This document shows positions 12,429 through 22,200 of a DNA stretch of 64,000 nt, in pieces (position 1 is the stretch's first letter; every line of letters starts with the position of its first letter). The stretch comes from Haliotis asinina (taxonomy: Eukaryota; Mollusca; Gastropoda; Lepetellida; Haliotidae), in NCBI RefSeq assembly GCF_037392515.1, contig NC_090281.1, forward strand, positions 45,670,645 through 45,734,644, read 5' to 3'. The translations under genes and the position numbers were made by a program. Under the pieces are notes generated by a model. That model worked only from the letters and a program-made list of their open reading frames with translations. It was not told where the DNA came from and searched no databases.

Positions 12429-14042
12429 ACTGTATTTTCACCAAGTATTATTCATTCTTGAATTTCTTATTCATAACTCTTGCCAGATTTTTAACTAAGG
12501 GCAGGTAACCCTCTCCTGCTGATACAACACTGCTGATGACACAATGTGTGTTGTGTCTCTACATTTTGTCTGAGTGTTAAAATATGAAGGGGATTTTAAG
12601 TTTTTTAGGCTACCTAGATCATTTCAGTCCAAACATATTTCACTGATAGTCCAATATTGGTTTTGAAATGTTTGATTTCTGAGCGACAAATTTGGCAAGT
12701 TTAGCAAATCACCCTATGATGGTTAAAGAATATACTCCAAAACATCATTTTTCACAAAGTAAAGGTTCAGGTTAGGGCTGCAACAAATCAGTTCAATTCA
12801 TAGAAAATCAATCTGACACCTTAGTTCCGATTTTCGATGGCCATCATCATATTTCATTTCAATATTAGAATACCTATTTAAATTATCTCCACGCAGCCAG
12901 AACATAATTTTGACTCCAACTTAAGCATTTTCACATGCTGAAATAATGTGACTGGTTGGTGCTGGGCTATTTATCACTTTGAAGTGACCGATTTTATTAA
13001 CACAAAGGTTAAAAGATATCCCTATACAGACATGGACTGCATCATTGGCTTTGTGAAGTAAGTGTTTTTATTACAAAATGTATAAATCACAAATACAGTG
13101 GAAGCTGTCAAAACTGGCATCTGTCGAATCTGGCAAGTTGTCAACACTGGCATAAAATCTCAGACCCATCCATGGCGTGTACATTTACCATCATCTCTAC
13201 AATCCATCACTGCTGTTCAAATGTTTTTCATATTGATCGAAAATATATTTGTGTTTGAAATCAAATATGAAAGATAAATGAACATGTTATTGGTAAGGGT
13301 ACTGAGTTCAAACACAATGGGAGAGGCCTCAAGGGGACTTCAGTCTCTCAGTTTCCAAATTCAGTATATCCTGTACTTAGCTGAGTTTATGTATTGAAAA
13401 ATGCAAATATTAATTTCGGTCTTGTTCATTTTTTTCATACAGTGCCATTCCAACCCAGCATCTCCAAATCCATCCAGAAAAAGTGACCATCTCAGTGTCG
13501 ACAATATCAAGGCCATGAAGGGGTCTTTGACCCCTCCACCTCCGACCCGAGCTGCTCCAAACCCATCAAGAAACAGTAACCATATAAGTGTCAAAGATAT
13601 CAAGGCCATGAAGCTGTCCTTGACCCCACCACCTCCAACCCGACGTGTTCCAAATCCATCCTGTAAAAGTGACTATCATAGTGTTGACAATATCAAGGCC
13701 ATGAAGGAATCCACACCTCCACCTCCAACCCGACCTCCTCCAAATCCACCCTCTACAAGTGACCATCATAGTGTTAACAGTGATAAGGCCATGAAGGAAT
13801 CAATCCCTCCACCTCCTTCTCGACCTCCCCCTGCACTGCCACCTGATGCTAACAAGGACTTCAACAGTAAATATCTGAAAACAAGTTCAGGACTGAATGG
13901 CCACATAAGGTCAAGTTCAGATGAAAGGTCAAGGCCAATTCCTCCAAGATGTGCTCCACCAGTTTTGAAAAATGAAACGGTTTCAGTGAAGAGAGACAAA
14001 CCGCCACGGCCACCACCACCAGTACTAAAGCGGAGAGTGTAG
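2536..14042 (+). CDS. NCF2: p67phox-like NADPH oxidase activator (seven exons, introns included in span)
   Basis: Seven exons join in frame into 1275 bp (424 residues). In the NOX2 system p67phox binds active Rac through its TPR domain and switches on the membrane flavocytochrome. The N-terminus MSLKEILTTWNEAI and FNIGVTYL, LAVAHFQRGCTYL, MRGSNLIDYRQLGLP and QKKDFLGQAKVV follow human p67phox step by step through the TPRs and the activation segment. In the Rac-contact loop the Arg and Asp of human RGNQLID are kept, while Asn104 is replaced by Ser. The activation-like stretch VVSSISPHDKFVGF follows. The C-terminus is unusual: no SH3 or PB1 domain, but four roughly 30-residue repeats containing KAMK and PPPPTR or PPPPSR, ending KPPRPPPPVLKRRV. 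Vertebrate p67phox is 526 aa. Exon junctions were chosen from GT/AG signals plus alignment; other isoforms with SH3 exons are not excluded. Confidence 0.88.
2882..4424. mobile_element. Long-TIR DNA element (about 1.54 kb) in gene 1 intron 1
   Basis: The two ends are inverted copies of each other over about 280 bp, left at about 2882-3170 and right at about 4150-4424, beginning GGGTGCC. The outer TIR is built from reiterated TCAAATCGCCCC-type units; the left arm has one unit more than the right. No transposase is recognisable inside. A run of three approximate tandem units of about 110 bp (CATACTTG...TTTACGACC) lies at 3750-3970. I found no clear target duplication, so the superfamily is unknown. 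Confidence 0.8.
4700..4900 (+). repeat. pogo/Tigger-like repeat fragment
   Basis: CAGTGGAAGCTATCAACACC resembles a Tigger-type terminal repeat and is homologous, over about 110 bp, to the sequence at 13096-13205. No transposase is seen. Confidence 0.45.
5933..6015 (+). CDS. NCF2: Gene 1 exon 2 (TPR2)
   Basis: Acceptor TTTTTCAG|TGG, donor AAAAG|GTGATT. 83 bp, phase 0 in and phase 2 out. Encodes WFSDAITKDPYLAVAHFQRG, matching the human segment around LAVAYFQRG. Confidence 0.9.
6597..6800 (+). repeat. SINE B copy in gene 1 intron 2
   Basis: Starts GAAGGTCCAGGTTAGAA and has ACCCATGCTT, GTTGACACAT and TTTACAGATC in family order. Diverged, with a degraded tail. Confidence 0.7.
6990..7297 (-). repeat. 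Third tRNA-headed SINE-like repeat, minus strand
   Basis: Read on the minus strand the head is GGCGAGGTGGCTAAAGTGCC (A-box like), followed by GGGATCGAGTCC (B-box like). The body contains ACAACCCCTAGTGTACAG. Distinct from SINE A and SINE B. Confidence 0.55.
8187..8295 (+). CDS. NCF2: Gene 1 exon 3 (Rac-contact loop)
   Basis: Acceptor TTTCAG|GTAC, donor GCCAG|GTGACC. 109 bp, phase 2 in and phase 0 out. Encodes MRGSNLIDYRQLGLPIKLY, the equivalent of the human TPR3-TPR4 insertion that touches Rac. The Arg and the Asp of RGxxLID are present. Confidence 0.92.
8779..8916 (+). CDS. NCF2: Gene 1 exon 4 (TPR4)
   Basis: Acceptor GTGATAG|GTG, donor CCG|GTTGGT in phase 0. The donor is weak, but the alignment to human HSKIDKAMECV and the frame into exon 5 both demand it. 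If the intron is not removed, the frame stays open to 9135 through the adjacent AGT/AGC repeat and would add a serine-rich tail. Confidence 0.8.
8966..9457. repeat. Imperfect (AGT/AGC)n trinucleotide tract
   Basis: About 490 bp of AGT and AGC triplets with point changes, starting 50 bp after the exon 4 donor. It gives long but meaningless open frames: Ser-rich, Val/Ala-rich and Thr/Ala-rich. Confidence 0.95.
9458..9941. mobile_element. Small TIR element inserted in the trinucleotide tract
   Basis: Arms of about 90 bp at 9458-9547 and 9852-9941 are diverged inverted copies (shared GATTTTATTACCTCCC on the inner side). The trinucleotide repeat resumes immediately to the right (9945-9990), so the element appears to have landed inside it. 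No coding sequence. Confidence 0.6.
9945..10015. repeat. (AGT/AGC)n then (TA)n microsatellite
   Basis: Continuation of the trinucleotide tract followed by about ten TA dinucleotides. Confidence 0.9.
10202..10309 (+). CDS. NCF2: Gene 1 exon 5
   Basis: Acceptor CTGTTGCAG|ACC, donor AAG|GTATGA. 108 bp, phase 0 both ends. Encodes LELPVKESVFRPS and QKKDFLGQAK, matching human VVIPVGKLFRPN and AKKDYLGKA just before the activation domain. Confidence 0.92.
10489..10722 (+). repeat. SINE B copy in gene 1 intron 5
   Basis: A near full-length copy: GGGTTAGAATTGGTCTTCAG at the left, CTGGATTGTCTAGTCC in the middle and AAACTAAACTCACTCACTC at the right. Confidence 0.9.
10985..12020. mobile_element. Foldback element, about 1.04 kb, TAAAT target duplication
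   Basis: Almost the whole element is an inverted repeat: arms of roughly 450 bp (about 10985-11445 and 11545-12020) around a loop of about 100 bp. The ends read CAGGGCCCCCTAAG and its inverse, a hAT-like CAGGG terminus. A 5-bp direct repeat TAAAT flanks both ends. The arms contain matching open frames on opposite strands but no transposase I can name. It lies in gene 1 intron 5. Confidence 0.82.
12127..12183 (+). CDS. NCF2: Gene 1 exon 6 (activation segment)
   Basis: Acceptor TTGACAG|GTG, donor AAG|GTGAGA. 57 bp, phase 0 both ends. VVSSISPHDKFVGF corresponds to human VVASVVDQDSFSGF, the short stretch needed to activate NOX2. Confidence 0.9.
12391..12426. repeat. (ATC)n microsatellite
   Basis: About twelve ATC triplets within gene 1 intron 6. 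Confidence 0.95.
13096..13210 (+). repeat. pogo/Tigger-like repeat fragment
   Basis: Begins CAGTGGAAGCTGTCAAAACT after a TA. Homologous to the copy at about 4703; only the terminal part is seen. Confidence 0.45.
13443..14042 (+). CDS. NCF2: Gene 1 terminal exon (proline-rich repeats, stop)
   Basis: Acceptor TTTTTTCATACAG|TGC in phase 0, stop TAG at 14040-14042. 199 codons. Four tandem units share the plan PNPS..SDHxSVDNIKAMK..PPPPTR. Three carry PPPPTR and the fourth PPPPSR, each fitting the class II SH3-ligand pattern PxxPxR. The end is basic and proline-rich (KPPRPPPPVLKRRV). I know of no p67phox family member with this tail, so linkage to the TPR exons rests on reading frame, splice phase and absence of an intervening stop. 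Confidence 0.78.
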   Translation, partial: CHSNPASPNPSRKSDHLSVDNIKAMKGSLTPPPPTRAAPNPSRNSNHISVKDIKAMKLSLTPPPPTRRVPNPSCKSDYHSVDNIKAMKESTPPPPTRPPPNPPSTSDHHSVNSDKAMKESIPPPPSRPPPALPPDANKDFNSKYLKTSSGLNGHIRSSSDERSRPIPPRCAPPVLKNETVSVKRDKPPRPPPPVLKRRV

Positions 14043-14600
14043 CTGTGTCAATCAATTACATTCTTGTTTCAGCAATCATAACTGTAGATCTTTTGGTTTT
14101 ACTCATAGTCATAAGCATGAGTCAGTTGATAAATAGCTAGTCAGAAACTAACTGTGATGTTATTGCGCTGAATGAATCAGTTCAGGGTTTTCCTGAGTAG
14201 GATATAGTTTTACAAGTTCTGCCCTCAGCAATGAGTTCAGTTCTAAGCTACGTTATGTTCCATTGAATTCAATTTTCAGCCATGTTGTATTCTGCTGAAT
14301 TCAGTTTTAAACCATATTTTTATTCCACTGAATTCATTGTTAAGGTGTCACCCCAAATGTGTGAATTTGAAATTAGACTGTAGAAATGCGGAGAAATGAC
14401 ACACAAGGAGCAACATATTTATGCTACTTTTTTAAGCAAGAACATTAATAGGAAGTGTCTTTGTTTATTTTATTGTCAACCCAACAAGCAGTAATATAAA
14501 AAAATTCTTCAAAGAAAGGCCTCACAGCACTATTCCACTTTGAGCCATACCATAGAACCCCACATTACAGTATTCCATTCTGTATATCCTGAAGGTGCCA
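14043..14600. other. Probable 3' UTR and flank of gene 1
   Basis: AT-rich, no coding signal. No canonical AATAAA was spotted, so the transcript end cannot be placed. Confidence 0.35.
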
Positions 14601-14604
14601 GCCC

Positions 14605-14885
14605 ATGAAGATCCAGTTTTGGATTGGTTTTCAGTGATGCATGCTTGTCATAAGAGGCCACTAATGGGATTGAGTTGTCAGACTCACTGCCTTTGTTGAC
14701 ACATGTCATTATTAACAAACTGTTTCATGCTGCAGTTAGTCCACATTCCTGTATATACAATCTCCACAGAATTCTGATTTGGTTGACACATGACTGATCA
14801 ATGCTTGTGCTGTCTGTCACTCGATTGTCTAGTCCTGAATTGATTAATTACAGACTGCCACCATAAAGCTGGAATATTGGTGTTT
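14605..14885 (+). repeat. SINE B, diverged (possibly two overlapping copies)
   Basis: Contains TCAGTGATGCATGCTTGTCA and later CTCGATTGTCTAGTCC, TTACAGACTG. Longer than one unit because the middle phrase TTGACACATG occurs twice. Confidence 0.6.
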
Positions 14886-15424
14886 TTCACTTTCATCAAG
14901 AAACAAACTAACAATACTAAACATTAACCGTAATATTAAAACCCCATTTTCTGTAATGTTATTGTGTTTATTCAAATGTAATGGATCGTTATGAATATTA
15001 ACTGTTGCAGGAATGAGTCAGTGGTCTCAGAGGCTGCAATTTTTTATTTTCTGTTGTGATTTAATGTTTTTCTTGTTTGCTCAAATTGACAACAGTCCCG
15101 CATACATGTAGACAAGAACCTAGTCTTGAGTCACTCTTGATTGTAATACTCAGTACTAATCACTCAATGATACTTTTAAAACCTGTTTTGTAACCACTGC
15201 TATATTTGTATGTCAACAGGTTGTTGCCTTGCTGTGCAGGGTTGTGTCCCTTTGTTTTAGAGTTATGTCCCATTGTTGTAGAGTTATGTCCCTTTGTTTT
15301 AGAGTTGTGTCCCTTTCAGTAGTATTCAATTGTCATGCCTGAGGTTTGTATGTTAAGGTCAGTGTTAGTTCTGTCTCTGTGGTAATAGTCTTATGGATCA
15401 GTCATGTCTTGTCAGGCCGTGAAC

Positions 15425-15600
15425 GTCCTGGTTGGAATCAGTCATCAGTAATCCATGCTGTCATAGCAGGTGACAAACAGGATCAGATGGACTCTATCGT
15501 TGTGTCTCAGTTGCTCATGATGCCAATCATTAGATTGTCAGGTACTGACTCATATCATATAGGCTTGAAAATGGTTTGTGCAGCATGATACAACAAGCAA
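15425..15600 (+). repeat. SINE B, diverged
   Basis: Phrases GTCCTGGTTGGAATC, ATCAGTAATCCATGCT and ATTAGATTGTCAGGTACTGA follow the family order. Confidence 0.55.
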
Positions 15601-16240
15601 ACGTATATTTCAGGGACAGGTTTCAGAGACCATGCGTTGAACCCAAGTATGTCTTTTATCATAAAGGAAATTTTTTCTGTTGTTGCTGAACTTTTTTTTA
15701 GTTTTAATCATGTTTCATTTTTACACATAGTTGTTAGTGTCTAATGTTTTTTTTTAAATAGTTTTGTGGTCAGTCATGCCCCCTTTTGTTGTTAAAATGT
15801 ATTAAATGTCCACTGGAACTCTCGGTGAAAGTGAACTGTGCAAACTTAAGCCCCCCTACCCCATCCCACGCCTCCTCAGAACCTTACATAGTAACGAAGG
15901 GGGAATGTATTTTCCTTGTTACCACAGATGTTCATTTCATGACACCTACTGAATCATTGGTGATCAACGGAAACACACAAACACAACTCAAGTTAAAGTT
16001 GCTGCAAATAGCTGCAAAATTGCTGATATGGCTTCCAGCAACATTTACTCACTCACAGTTTAATAATGGAATGGGAAGTCAGGCTTTGTAACCTAATTAT
16101 TAGCAGGACATCATACCCCAGTTGTTGCATATATTGATCACTCTCACCATCTTACATGCCTCCTTGTTTCCATTGAAATATTGCAGCTTTATATAGCAAA
16201 ATAGTATTGCAGTGCTAACAACTAAGGGCAGATGTGTGTA
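15601..16240. other. No gene seen
   Basis: Intergenic sequence between the two host genes. A 101-codon open frame at 15786-16091 has no recognisable similarity or exon context. Confidence 0.4.
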
Positions 16241-16485
16241 TAAGTGTGTTTGGGGGAGAGAGGTGAGGGGGAGTCACCCATTTTGTTCTGGGGAGGTTGT
16301 AGGGGTCATCAGTTCTGTACGCATATGGGAAGGGGTAGGGAATTTTATACATAACAATGTTTAAACAATTATTCTTAAAAAATATGGAAAGGGGATTGGA
16401 GGGGTCATTCATTTTCTACATGACATGCAGGGGGGTCACTAATTTTGTGTTAAACTTTTAGCGGGGATCATTCACATTTTGTACA
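16240..16485. repeat. G-rich dispersed repeat
   Basis: Reiterates GGGGTCATTCATTTT and TACATGACATG modules. The same modules recur at about 23420-23530. Runs of four to six G may form quadruplexes. Confidence 0.55.
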
Positions 16486-16571
16486 TGAGGCCATATATTG
16501 TGAATAGTCCCTAAATGGTTCTGTAAGGTACACTGAAAATGTTTTATGATTGTTGCATATGTTCAAAAACA

Positions 16572-16690
16572 GGGTGGTGGAATAGCCCAGTGGTTAAAGC
16601 ATTTACTTGTTAAGCTGAAGACCAAAGTTTGATACTCCCTCAGTGCCTCCCATGCAATGATACTGCAATATTTCTAAAAGCAAGGTAAAG
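16572..16690 (+). repeat. SINE A, short diverged copy
   Basis: GTGGTGGAATAGCCCAGTGG head, TGCAATATTTCTAAAAGC body, no tail. Confidence 0.65.
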
Positions 16691-17299
16691 CATTTTTCCT
16701 TATATAAAACAAATTAGAAAACGTTTGAGAGGATGCAGATTATGAAGGAAGGATATATTTGATCATTCTGATGCTGTGTTCGATTTTGTATACCAGGTTG
16801 GATGTGGAAAAAATTATATTCTTTTTGTTATTTTCACCTGCCCTTACGCACTCCCTGAATATTTCTGAACTGGTTTTGGAAAAAAATTGTTATATGTCTA
16901 TATTTAACCTAACTTATTGTGCTGGTCACATGATATTTATTATTATTACCCATGTTATTCCACGTACTGATACAATAGAAGTATGCCAAACACCATTCCA
17001 TTGTTGACATTTATCCATCTCACTGAAGCTACATTTATATAGTTAATTTATTAAAACATAATCACACACGTGTACACGCTTTGTTTGTTTCTTTAAATGG
17101 CTCTTTTGCAGGTTGCCTCCCTTCCTTTTTGTCAAGATCTGTAGGTCATGGCGTGAAATCCTAGATTAGTCATAGCTGTACCTTGCTATATAAAGTAGTA
17201 CCGCCAAAAACAATGTCCAACAAATCATACACTCGTGCTTTGGTTTTCCTAGTAAAGTAACAAGTAAAAAGAAAATGTGGAAAAGGACCTTACCGGGGA

Positions 17300-17668
17300 A
17301 GGTCTGGGTTAGAACTGATCTTCAGTAAACCAGGCTTATCGGAAGAGGCAGCTAATGAGATCGGGTGGTCAGGGGCCTGTTTCACAAAACTCTCGCAAGC
17401 CTAAGATCTCGGAACTTTTCTCTTAGCTCTTGTACCTGGCATACTGTAACATAGGAGTTGCAAATGCTACGAGAAAAGTTACGAGAGAGATCTTAGGCTT
17501 ACGAGAGATTTGTAAAACGGGCCCCTGGCTCGTTGACACATGTCATCGTATCTCAATTGTGTAAATCGATGTTCATGCTGTTGATCACTGGATTGTCTAG
17601 TTCAGTGTCGATTGCTTAGAAACAGCCACTATATAGGTAGAATTGTGATGTGTGCCGCGTTAAACATC
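17300..17668 (+). repeat. SINE B split by a MITE
   Basis: The left part ends GGGTGGTCAG at 17372 and the family sequence resumes with GCTCGTTGACACATGTCATC at 17528, running to CCGCGTTAAAC. Confidence 0.85.
17373..17524. mobile_element. 152-bp MITE, PIF/Harbinger-like ends
   Basis: Terminal inverted repeats of about 35 bp, beginning GGGCCTGTTTCACAAAACTC and matched at the right by its diverged inverse. The flanks are CAG and CTG, so a 3-bp target duplication with one change is possible. GGGCC-type ends and a 3-bp duplication suggest PIF/Harbinger. Confidence 0.7.
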
Positions 17669-17902
17669 AAACCAATCTAGTTCATATGAATAAACTCGTA
17701 TTCCAGCCAAGGCCTACCACACCTTGGTTTAGTGCGAAGTCGTCTAGTTATATGCTGGACTACAAACCAACCAAATCCTAAAATATTCGACGTGCGATTC
17801 TAGATTCGGCGCAGTTAGAACGAGGCGAAACAGATCCCTGTTGGTAAATGCATTCCAGATTCAACATAATTTGATTCACGAAACTAATATTCTTAGATTA
17901 TA

Positions 17903-18045
17903 AGTGAGTTTACTTTTACATCGCTTTTAGCAACATTCCAGCAATACCCAGCGAAGGACACCAGAAATAAGCTTCACACCTTGCACCCACGTGGCTTTCG
18001 ACGTGACGAGAGAGATTGAGGAAGTGGCTACTCCACCGTCCAGTC
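17903..18045 (-). repeat. SINE A copy, minus strand
   Basis: CATCGCTTTTAGCAACATTC, GACACCAGAAATAAGC and a diverged tRNA-like head. Confidence 0.75.
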
Positions 18046-18584
18046 CGCCGAAAACAATTCCATACGGTGTAAAAGGGAAAATGCATATGAAGCGATCACA
18101 GGTGAAAATCAAATCCTGGGTCTATAATTAGTTTGATTAATGATTAGTTCATAAATCAGTTCTCGATCCCTGATATTGCCATATGTTTGCCAGCAGCATA
18201 CACTCACAAAATTGTCGGTTTCCTGAAAGTCTAAGATCTGTATTACTTCACGTTTTTCATGGGCTTATGACTGCAGCTCCGAACTAATAAAGAACCGAAG
18301 CGTTAACCATGGTCACTCATACAGTCAAGATTCTGTGTAGTTATCTGTCTGAGATAATCAAGAAAGACATGAACGCTGTTGACTTTGACACGACGTACGT
18401 GTATTGTGGTAGCCGCCATACATCGCAAGGGGAGAGCACTCTCGATAAACAACTATCGTCACACGTACATGTTTGCAAATACTTGTCTTCAAAGATTGAA
18501 TATTGTAAATTAGATAAGTTCATTAGAAATAATTCCGTTCAATGTTGAACATGGTCGTTACAGGCCAGAAGAAACTGTGGGGGA

Positions 18585-18690
18585 GTGAGTTTGGGTTTAG
18601 CAACACCCAACCAATATCATGGCGGCTGACCCCAGAAATAGGCTGCGGGGTGACGAGCGAACTCTGGCAAAGCTCAAGGATACACCACCG
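18585..18690 (-). repeat. SINE A, degraded
   Basis: TTTAGCAACACCCAACCAAT and CCCCAGAAATAGGCT, truncated. Confidence 0.5.
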
Positions 18691-19068
18691 CCCCCAAGAG
18701 AAATAGACTTTGGCCCTCAAAAAATGCAACAAAAATGTATTCATTTGTTTTTGTATTCAGACAGTGAAAGTACACTCCGCATGTATTTTTGAATATATAT
18801 CATAGAGGGAAACGTTGAACGATTACAATGACAAAATTTTCTAGATATTTTTTTTCGTAGGAGCAGCCATTTTCTTTGGCACCGACCAAATTGGTGCAAA
18901 ACCGAGAACAGAATGTACATGGATAAAAAATCTGTACCATTTGACTGAATAATGTGCGATTCTCGTGATAAGATTGAATCTTATAAGCTTTGAGTATAAA
19001 AATTCGTAAATGACATTGACCTGTGACATTAAAAGGGAGGCAAGTCTCAAAAGTGGGAACCTCTCATA

Positions 19069-19076
19069 TCACGTGA
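19069..19076. promoter_or_regulatory. Palindromic E-box upstream of gene 2
   Basis: TCACGTGA, a USF/Myc/TFE-type E-box, 140 bp before the gene 2 ATG. Motif seen; function inferred. Confidence 0.35.
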
Positions 19077-19215
19077 TCGAAACACGATGTTCTCATTCGT
19101 TTATAATGCTATGACCTCTCACTGTGTAAGGTCAAGTCGTTACTGTGGATCAACGCTGCCAAGAAGCAGACGTACATTTCAGAAATGATTGCTAGAATCT
19201 TTACCAGTCGCTAAC

Positions 19216-19264
19216 ATGCCGAAGAAGAAACGTAGAAACCGTTGTCTACCAGTGTGCTGCACCG
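19216..19264 (+). CDS. Gene 2 exon 1
   Basis: ATG then a lysine/arginine cluster (MPKKKRRNRCLPVCCT). Donor ACCG|GTAGGT, phase 1. The joined frame and the same phase at the next exon support it. Confidence 0.65.
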
Positions 19265-22200
19265 GTAGGTATTTAACGGTGTCAAAACGATTTATAATTT
19301 CATGACATGGAGATAAATATGATAGTTTTTATGAGTTGATGGTGATGACTGCTTGGCAGTCATTACTCAACTTCTCGAGACAGAAAAGCAACATTTGTTG
19401 TAGTCTACTGTATTAAATCAGGGATACTGTACAACAGCTACAACTCTTGTGGAGTCTCACTGATTAAATACAGGTATTCTGTTAAGAAAAAGATTACGAT
19501 TAAGATAAGGTGATATGGTCATAAAAATGCAGCTGAATAGTACATAACGCAATAGTAATGGGCCCGTGGCCCGGTGTAATCAATTTTTCACTGGACAGTT
19601 TGAACAACAGTTCAGGACTTTGAAAAACACAAACCTGTTTCCATTGATATAAATATTTCCCTGCTTGTAGGCTGTTTAGTCTGTTGAACGATATGAATTC
19701 GAATATTCATTCAAAGATGAACTTCCATTCAAATGTTCCCCTCTTCCAAATCGTTCTGGAAAACGAAAATGTCTGCTGGTTTTTCTTTATTTCAGTAATT
19801 TAGCTGACTGCCTGAATCACCAGATTTCAATAGGACATGAGCTCTAAACTTTGTAGTTTGAAGTGATTCTGGTTATGAGAGCAGACTCTTCTGCATGTCT
19901 GTATCTCAAACAACATCTCGACAACACTGTTTGAAGGAGCAAGGATCTGGGAAATTTAGCAAAATAACATTTTTAGACGAACAACATATATATTGTCTGC
20001 TAGTGATTAATAAATGATTATCCATTTTATTTAATGAAATTGATGATGTATCACATTATGATACAGGTTGAATATTGCTGATGGCGTCCTTGCCTATTTC
20101 CTGTTCCCAATCTCCATCAGATATGAAATAATGAAAGAAGTTCTGTTGTCACAATTTACCAGCCACTGTGAACATTTTTGCCCTCATAAAAACAGTAAAT
20201 TTACCTTTGTATTTTTCTCAGTTTTTTCACTCCATCTGAATTTTCTCTTTGAGGTGGTGGTTGAAAATGAGAAAAACATCATAAACACATGGATACCACG
20301 AGTATGAAACTATACCACATTAAAATGCTCATTACTCCATGCATTTGCTCATTCATATTGTTCTTCATCTTTTCCAGGAGCAGTTTCTCCTCTTAATGAC
20401 TTTGATGGTAAGTCCACTCATTTGTTATTTAGAGAGGCAGCTAAATAGATTGGTAAGTAGGTCTTGTAACCTTGTATTCTTGTATGATGGGGCTTCACCT
20501 GAATGGTTATTGCAGATAAGATCAGTGCTTTTTTCTGTTTTGTCTGGTTGTCATAATATCATAAGCTACGTAAGTACCTGTCCCTAAACTCTTTCTCAAC
20601 TTATGAGTAGTTACTTACTTTTGTATGAGTACTTTTACTTTTGTATGAGAAGTGGTGTGTAGTTGTTGTTTTGAATTCTACGACTTCTATTTACCACACA
20701 GCACAACCAACCAACCCACCCAATGATCTCCAAACAAGGGAGGTAACTGAAGTTAAATCAGGCAACTCAGAGGATCAGTCAGCCTGTCCCAGATCTCCAA
20801 ACATATCATTTTCTGGACTAGATGTTTCTGCTTTAGATCGGATTGGTAAGTGCTACACATATTGTATATCCATTCATGTAATTTTCTTTCAGCCTTGGTC
20901 CTAAGAAGAAAATGGTGCCATTTCACAAGGTTTTATACAAAGACAATCAAGTCATTTAAGTACCTCATGCTTGTCTGAAATGGTGATTGGATTGTTTGCG
21001 TGTGTGACCTGACTCATTGGATGTACGTCATTGTACCACTATGTTTTCGGTCAGGATTTTAGCGTTGACATTTATGCTTAGCCAAGCCCGTAGGGCATAC
21101 AGTGTATCCATAAGAATTATATTCACAAGAAAGAAACTCCTGTTAATGGGTTTGCATATTATCCTTGCCAAACGTATGAAGCATCATAAAATCATTCCAC
21201 TTGCCCCTGCCCTAGTCAGTCAGTTGGCTGAGGTCACAAACAGGATTTCCTCAAGACATTAAGGTACTGAGATGAAGCAATGTCTTTTGAAAAGTGATCT
21301 GTTACAGCCTCTGCTGGTTTTAAGAGACTCCGTCCTGGCCACCCGATTCCATTGCTGGCCTCTTACAACATGCACAAGTTGGTGAAGACCAATTCTTACC
21401 CAGATCTTCATGGGCTCCTTCATTGAATGATTGTTCTAGAGTGACATTCATTTTTAACTTAAAATCAAACGTTTAAATACCTTCCTTGATTTACTCCACA
21501 GCCATAGACAATGAAGATCAACCAAAAGACCACCGTCTTTTGTTGCCTGAGCTTGGAGAGTCAAGCTCTGAAATTGCTAATGAAGGACAGGACACAAACT
21601 TGACATCTGCATCAAAACATTTGGACAACATTGAGACTCCCAGCAAACATGCACAGTCTCAGCTTGGCCCAGGTAATTTCTAGACTTTGTCAGATGAAAT
21701 TACAGTTAAAATCAATCATTACTGTTACTTGAACAGAGACATTTCAGGACTAAATTTAAGCATGTAGAACATGTGGCTGGTACAGCCTGAAAGTGCAAAA
21801 TGCAACCTCATTTTTATATTAACTTAGTATACTGGAAGTGTTCAAGTCATGAAATGTTTTGAAGTAAGATAAAATGATATTATCAGAATAATTTTGTTGA
21901 ATCATGATGTGATGAATCACCGATAACGAAACAAGCATAACTTGATACTGAGCATTAGGTGCAAAGCAACCTATTTTTTCTGGTGCTACAAGGTCATTAC
22001 CCAAGGTGCTGGTGGCAAGTAAGTTTCAATTCCTTGAATTGAGCCCTACTGGAAGGATGGTTCCTAAAGACGGTCTACTTTGATGGTTATATATTTCTGC
22101 CCATGCTTCAAATACAAATGTTGGTATATTATTCTTGTTTAGTTAAGATATGGCAGAGATATACCTGTCATCACTTTCAACTCAGTCACCTAATATCATA

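Noticed and set aside
13566-13999. Gly/Trp-rich frames on the minus strand
   Set aside because: Antisense of the proline-rich last exon of gene 1; the + frame has correct phase and splice context.
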